A DNA stretch of 6,611 bases from Chitinophaga pinensis (GTDB lineage: Bacteria > Bacteroidota > Bacteroidia > Flavobacteriales_D > Crocinitomicaceae): assembly GCA_945870115.1 (NCBI GenBank), contig CAMBRH010000202.1:1-6611 (forward strand), given 5' to 3'. Every line of letters starts with the position of its first letter. The stretch's first letter is position 1. Below the pieces are notes generated by a model that was given only the letters and a program-made list of their open reading frames with translations, was not told where the DNA came from and searched no databases. Positions 5,980 through 6,611 of the stretch are shown here, in pieces. The position numbers were made by a program, and so were the translations under genes.

Positions 5980-6611
5980 TTGAAAACGATAGATAGTGAA
6001 ATAGATCTTTTAAAAGATTTCGAGGAAAAAATAAATTCAGAAGTGAAAATAGAACCAAATGACTGGATGCCAGATGAGTATCGACAACATTTGATTCGAC
6101 AAATTTCTCAGCATGCTCATTCTGAAGTTATTGGAATGCAACCGGAAGGAACTTGGATTACGAGAGCTCCATCTTTACGTAGTAAAAAAATTTTACTTGC
6201 AAAAATTCAAGATGAAGGAGGACACGGTTTATATTTATATTCTGCAGCTGAAACTTTAGGTGTAAGTCGCGATACTTTTATTAATTGGCTTCACGAAGGA
6301 AAGGCAAAATATTCTTCTGTATTCAATTATCCTACATTAAATTGGGCAGATATTGGCGCAATCGGTTGGTTGGTTGATGGAGCAGCTATAACAAATCAAG
6401 TTTCCTTACAAAGGACTTCTTACGGACCTTATTCTCGAGGAATGGTTAGAATTTGCAAAGAAGAATCCTTTCACCAAAGACAAGGTTATGAAATCATGTG
6501 GAAAATGATGGAGGGAACTAAAGATCAGCAAGAAATGGCTCAAGACGCTTTAAATAGATGGTGGTGGCCAGCTTTAATGATGTTTGGACCTCATGACACT
6601 AATTCTCCAAG
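5980..6611 (+). CDS. paaA: Phenylacetyl-CoA 1,2-epoxidase subunit PaaA (3' end beyond the window)
   Basis: PaaA is the catalytic di-iron subunit of the ring 1,2-phenylacetyl-CoA epoxidase (PaaABCE), which uses O2 and NADPH-derived electrons to epoxidise phenylacetyl-CoA in the cytosol, the committed step of aerobic phenylacetate degradation. About 210 of some 310-320 residues are present. The match to E. coli PaaA is very close along its length: DWMPDEYRQHLIRQI, QHAHSEVIGMQPEG, the IQDEGGHGLYLYSAAETLG block, YPTLNWADIGAIGWLVDGAA, RTSYGPYSRGM, ICKEESFHQRQG and RWWWPALMMFGP. Ferritin-like iron ligands appear intact: Glu49, Glu79 and His82 in DExxH, and Glu162 and His165 in EExxH. The start is TTG at 5980: the frame is closed by a stop at 5929-5931, contains no earlier ATG, and the next ATG (6067) would remove conserved N-terminal sequence. 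From TTG the protein is seven residues longer at the N-terminus than E. coli PaaA. The other paa genes probably follow downstream. Confidence 0.95.
   Translation, partial: MKTIDSEIDLLKDFEEKINSEVKIEPNDWMPDEYRQHLIRQISQHAHSEVIGMQPEGTWITRAPSLRSKKILLAKIQDEGGHGLYLYSAAETLGVSRDTFINWLHEGKAKYSSVFNYPTLNWADIGAIGWLVDGAAITNQVSLQRTSYGPYSRGMVRICKEESFHQRQGYEIMWKMMEGTKDQQEMAQDALNRWWWPALMMFGPHDTNSP

Noticed and set aside
1..6611. CRISPR array, insertion sequence, toxin-antitoxin or phage-defence module
   Set aside because: No regularly spaced repeats, transposase or recombinase motifs, or small two-gene toxin pair are visible. The VF530 protein is a known chromosomal family and does not resemble an antitoxin.

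Overview
The window looks like a chromosomal segment of a Bacteroidota bacterium, most likely from the Flavobacteriia. It is strongly AT-rich, its start codons have no clear Shine-Dalgarno sequence and sit in A/T-rich leaders, and two good matches to the Bacteroidota -7 promoter box (TAnnTTTG) lie a short way upstream of genes. The gene content agrees: EttA, a VF530-family small protein, a secreted Asn/Thr/Ser-rich protein with an N-terminal domain that resembles Flavobacteriia DUF4476-type proteins, and PaaA. I cannot name the genus from the sequence alone.

Layout, left to right. Positions 38-1723 (+) encode the ABC-F translation factor EttA, with a perfect TAnnTTTG box just upstream. A 66-bp imperfect inverted repeat built from ATAACTC/GAGTTAT heptamers separates it from a 67-residue VF530 (DUF2132) protein (1808-2011, +). 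A short AT-rich stem-loop follows. Next is a 544-residue exported protein of unknown function (2120-3754, +), which ends at a strong intrinsic terminator (3779-3817). The T-tract of that terminator overlaps the stop codon of the convergent gene.

On the minus strand, two genes form a likely operon read right to left: a 372-residue membrane-anchored protein with lysozyme-like features (5813-4695), then, after 21 bp, a 287-residue lipoprotein of the phosphodiester glycosidase (NAGPA) family (4673-3810). Both would act in the envelope, possibly on cell-wall or exopolysaccharide glycans; that link is inferred. A divergent 166-bp intergenic region carries a good flavobacterial promoter for this operon and a perfect 12-bp palindrome on the paaA side. 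At 5980, paaA (+) begins: the catalytic subunit of phenylacetyl-CoA 1,2-epoxidase, first gene of a probable phenylacetate degradation operon cut by the window end.

Most of the window is ordinary chromosomal housekeeping and accessory metabolism, and I do not see a new defence or mobile system. The points that merit a second look are the heptamer-based inverted repeat, three neighbouring genes whose only reasonable start is TTG, the degenerate lysozyme-like membrane protein, and the modular secreted protein. There is no gene-free stretch over 300 bases, and I saw no tRNA, rRNA, CRISPR array or insertion sequence.
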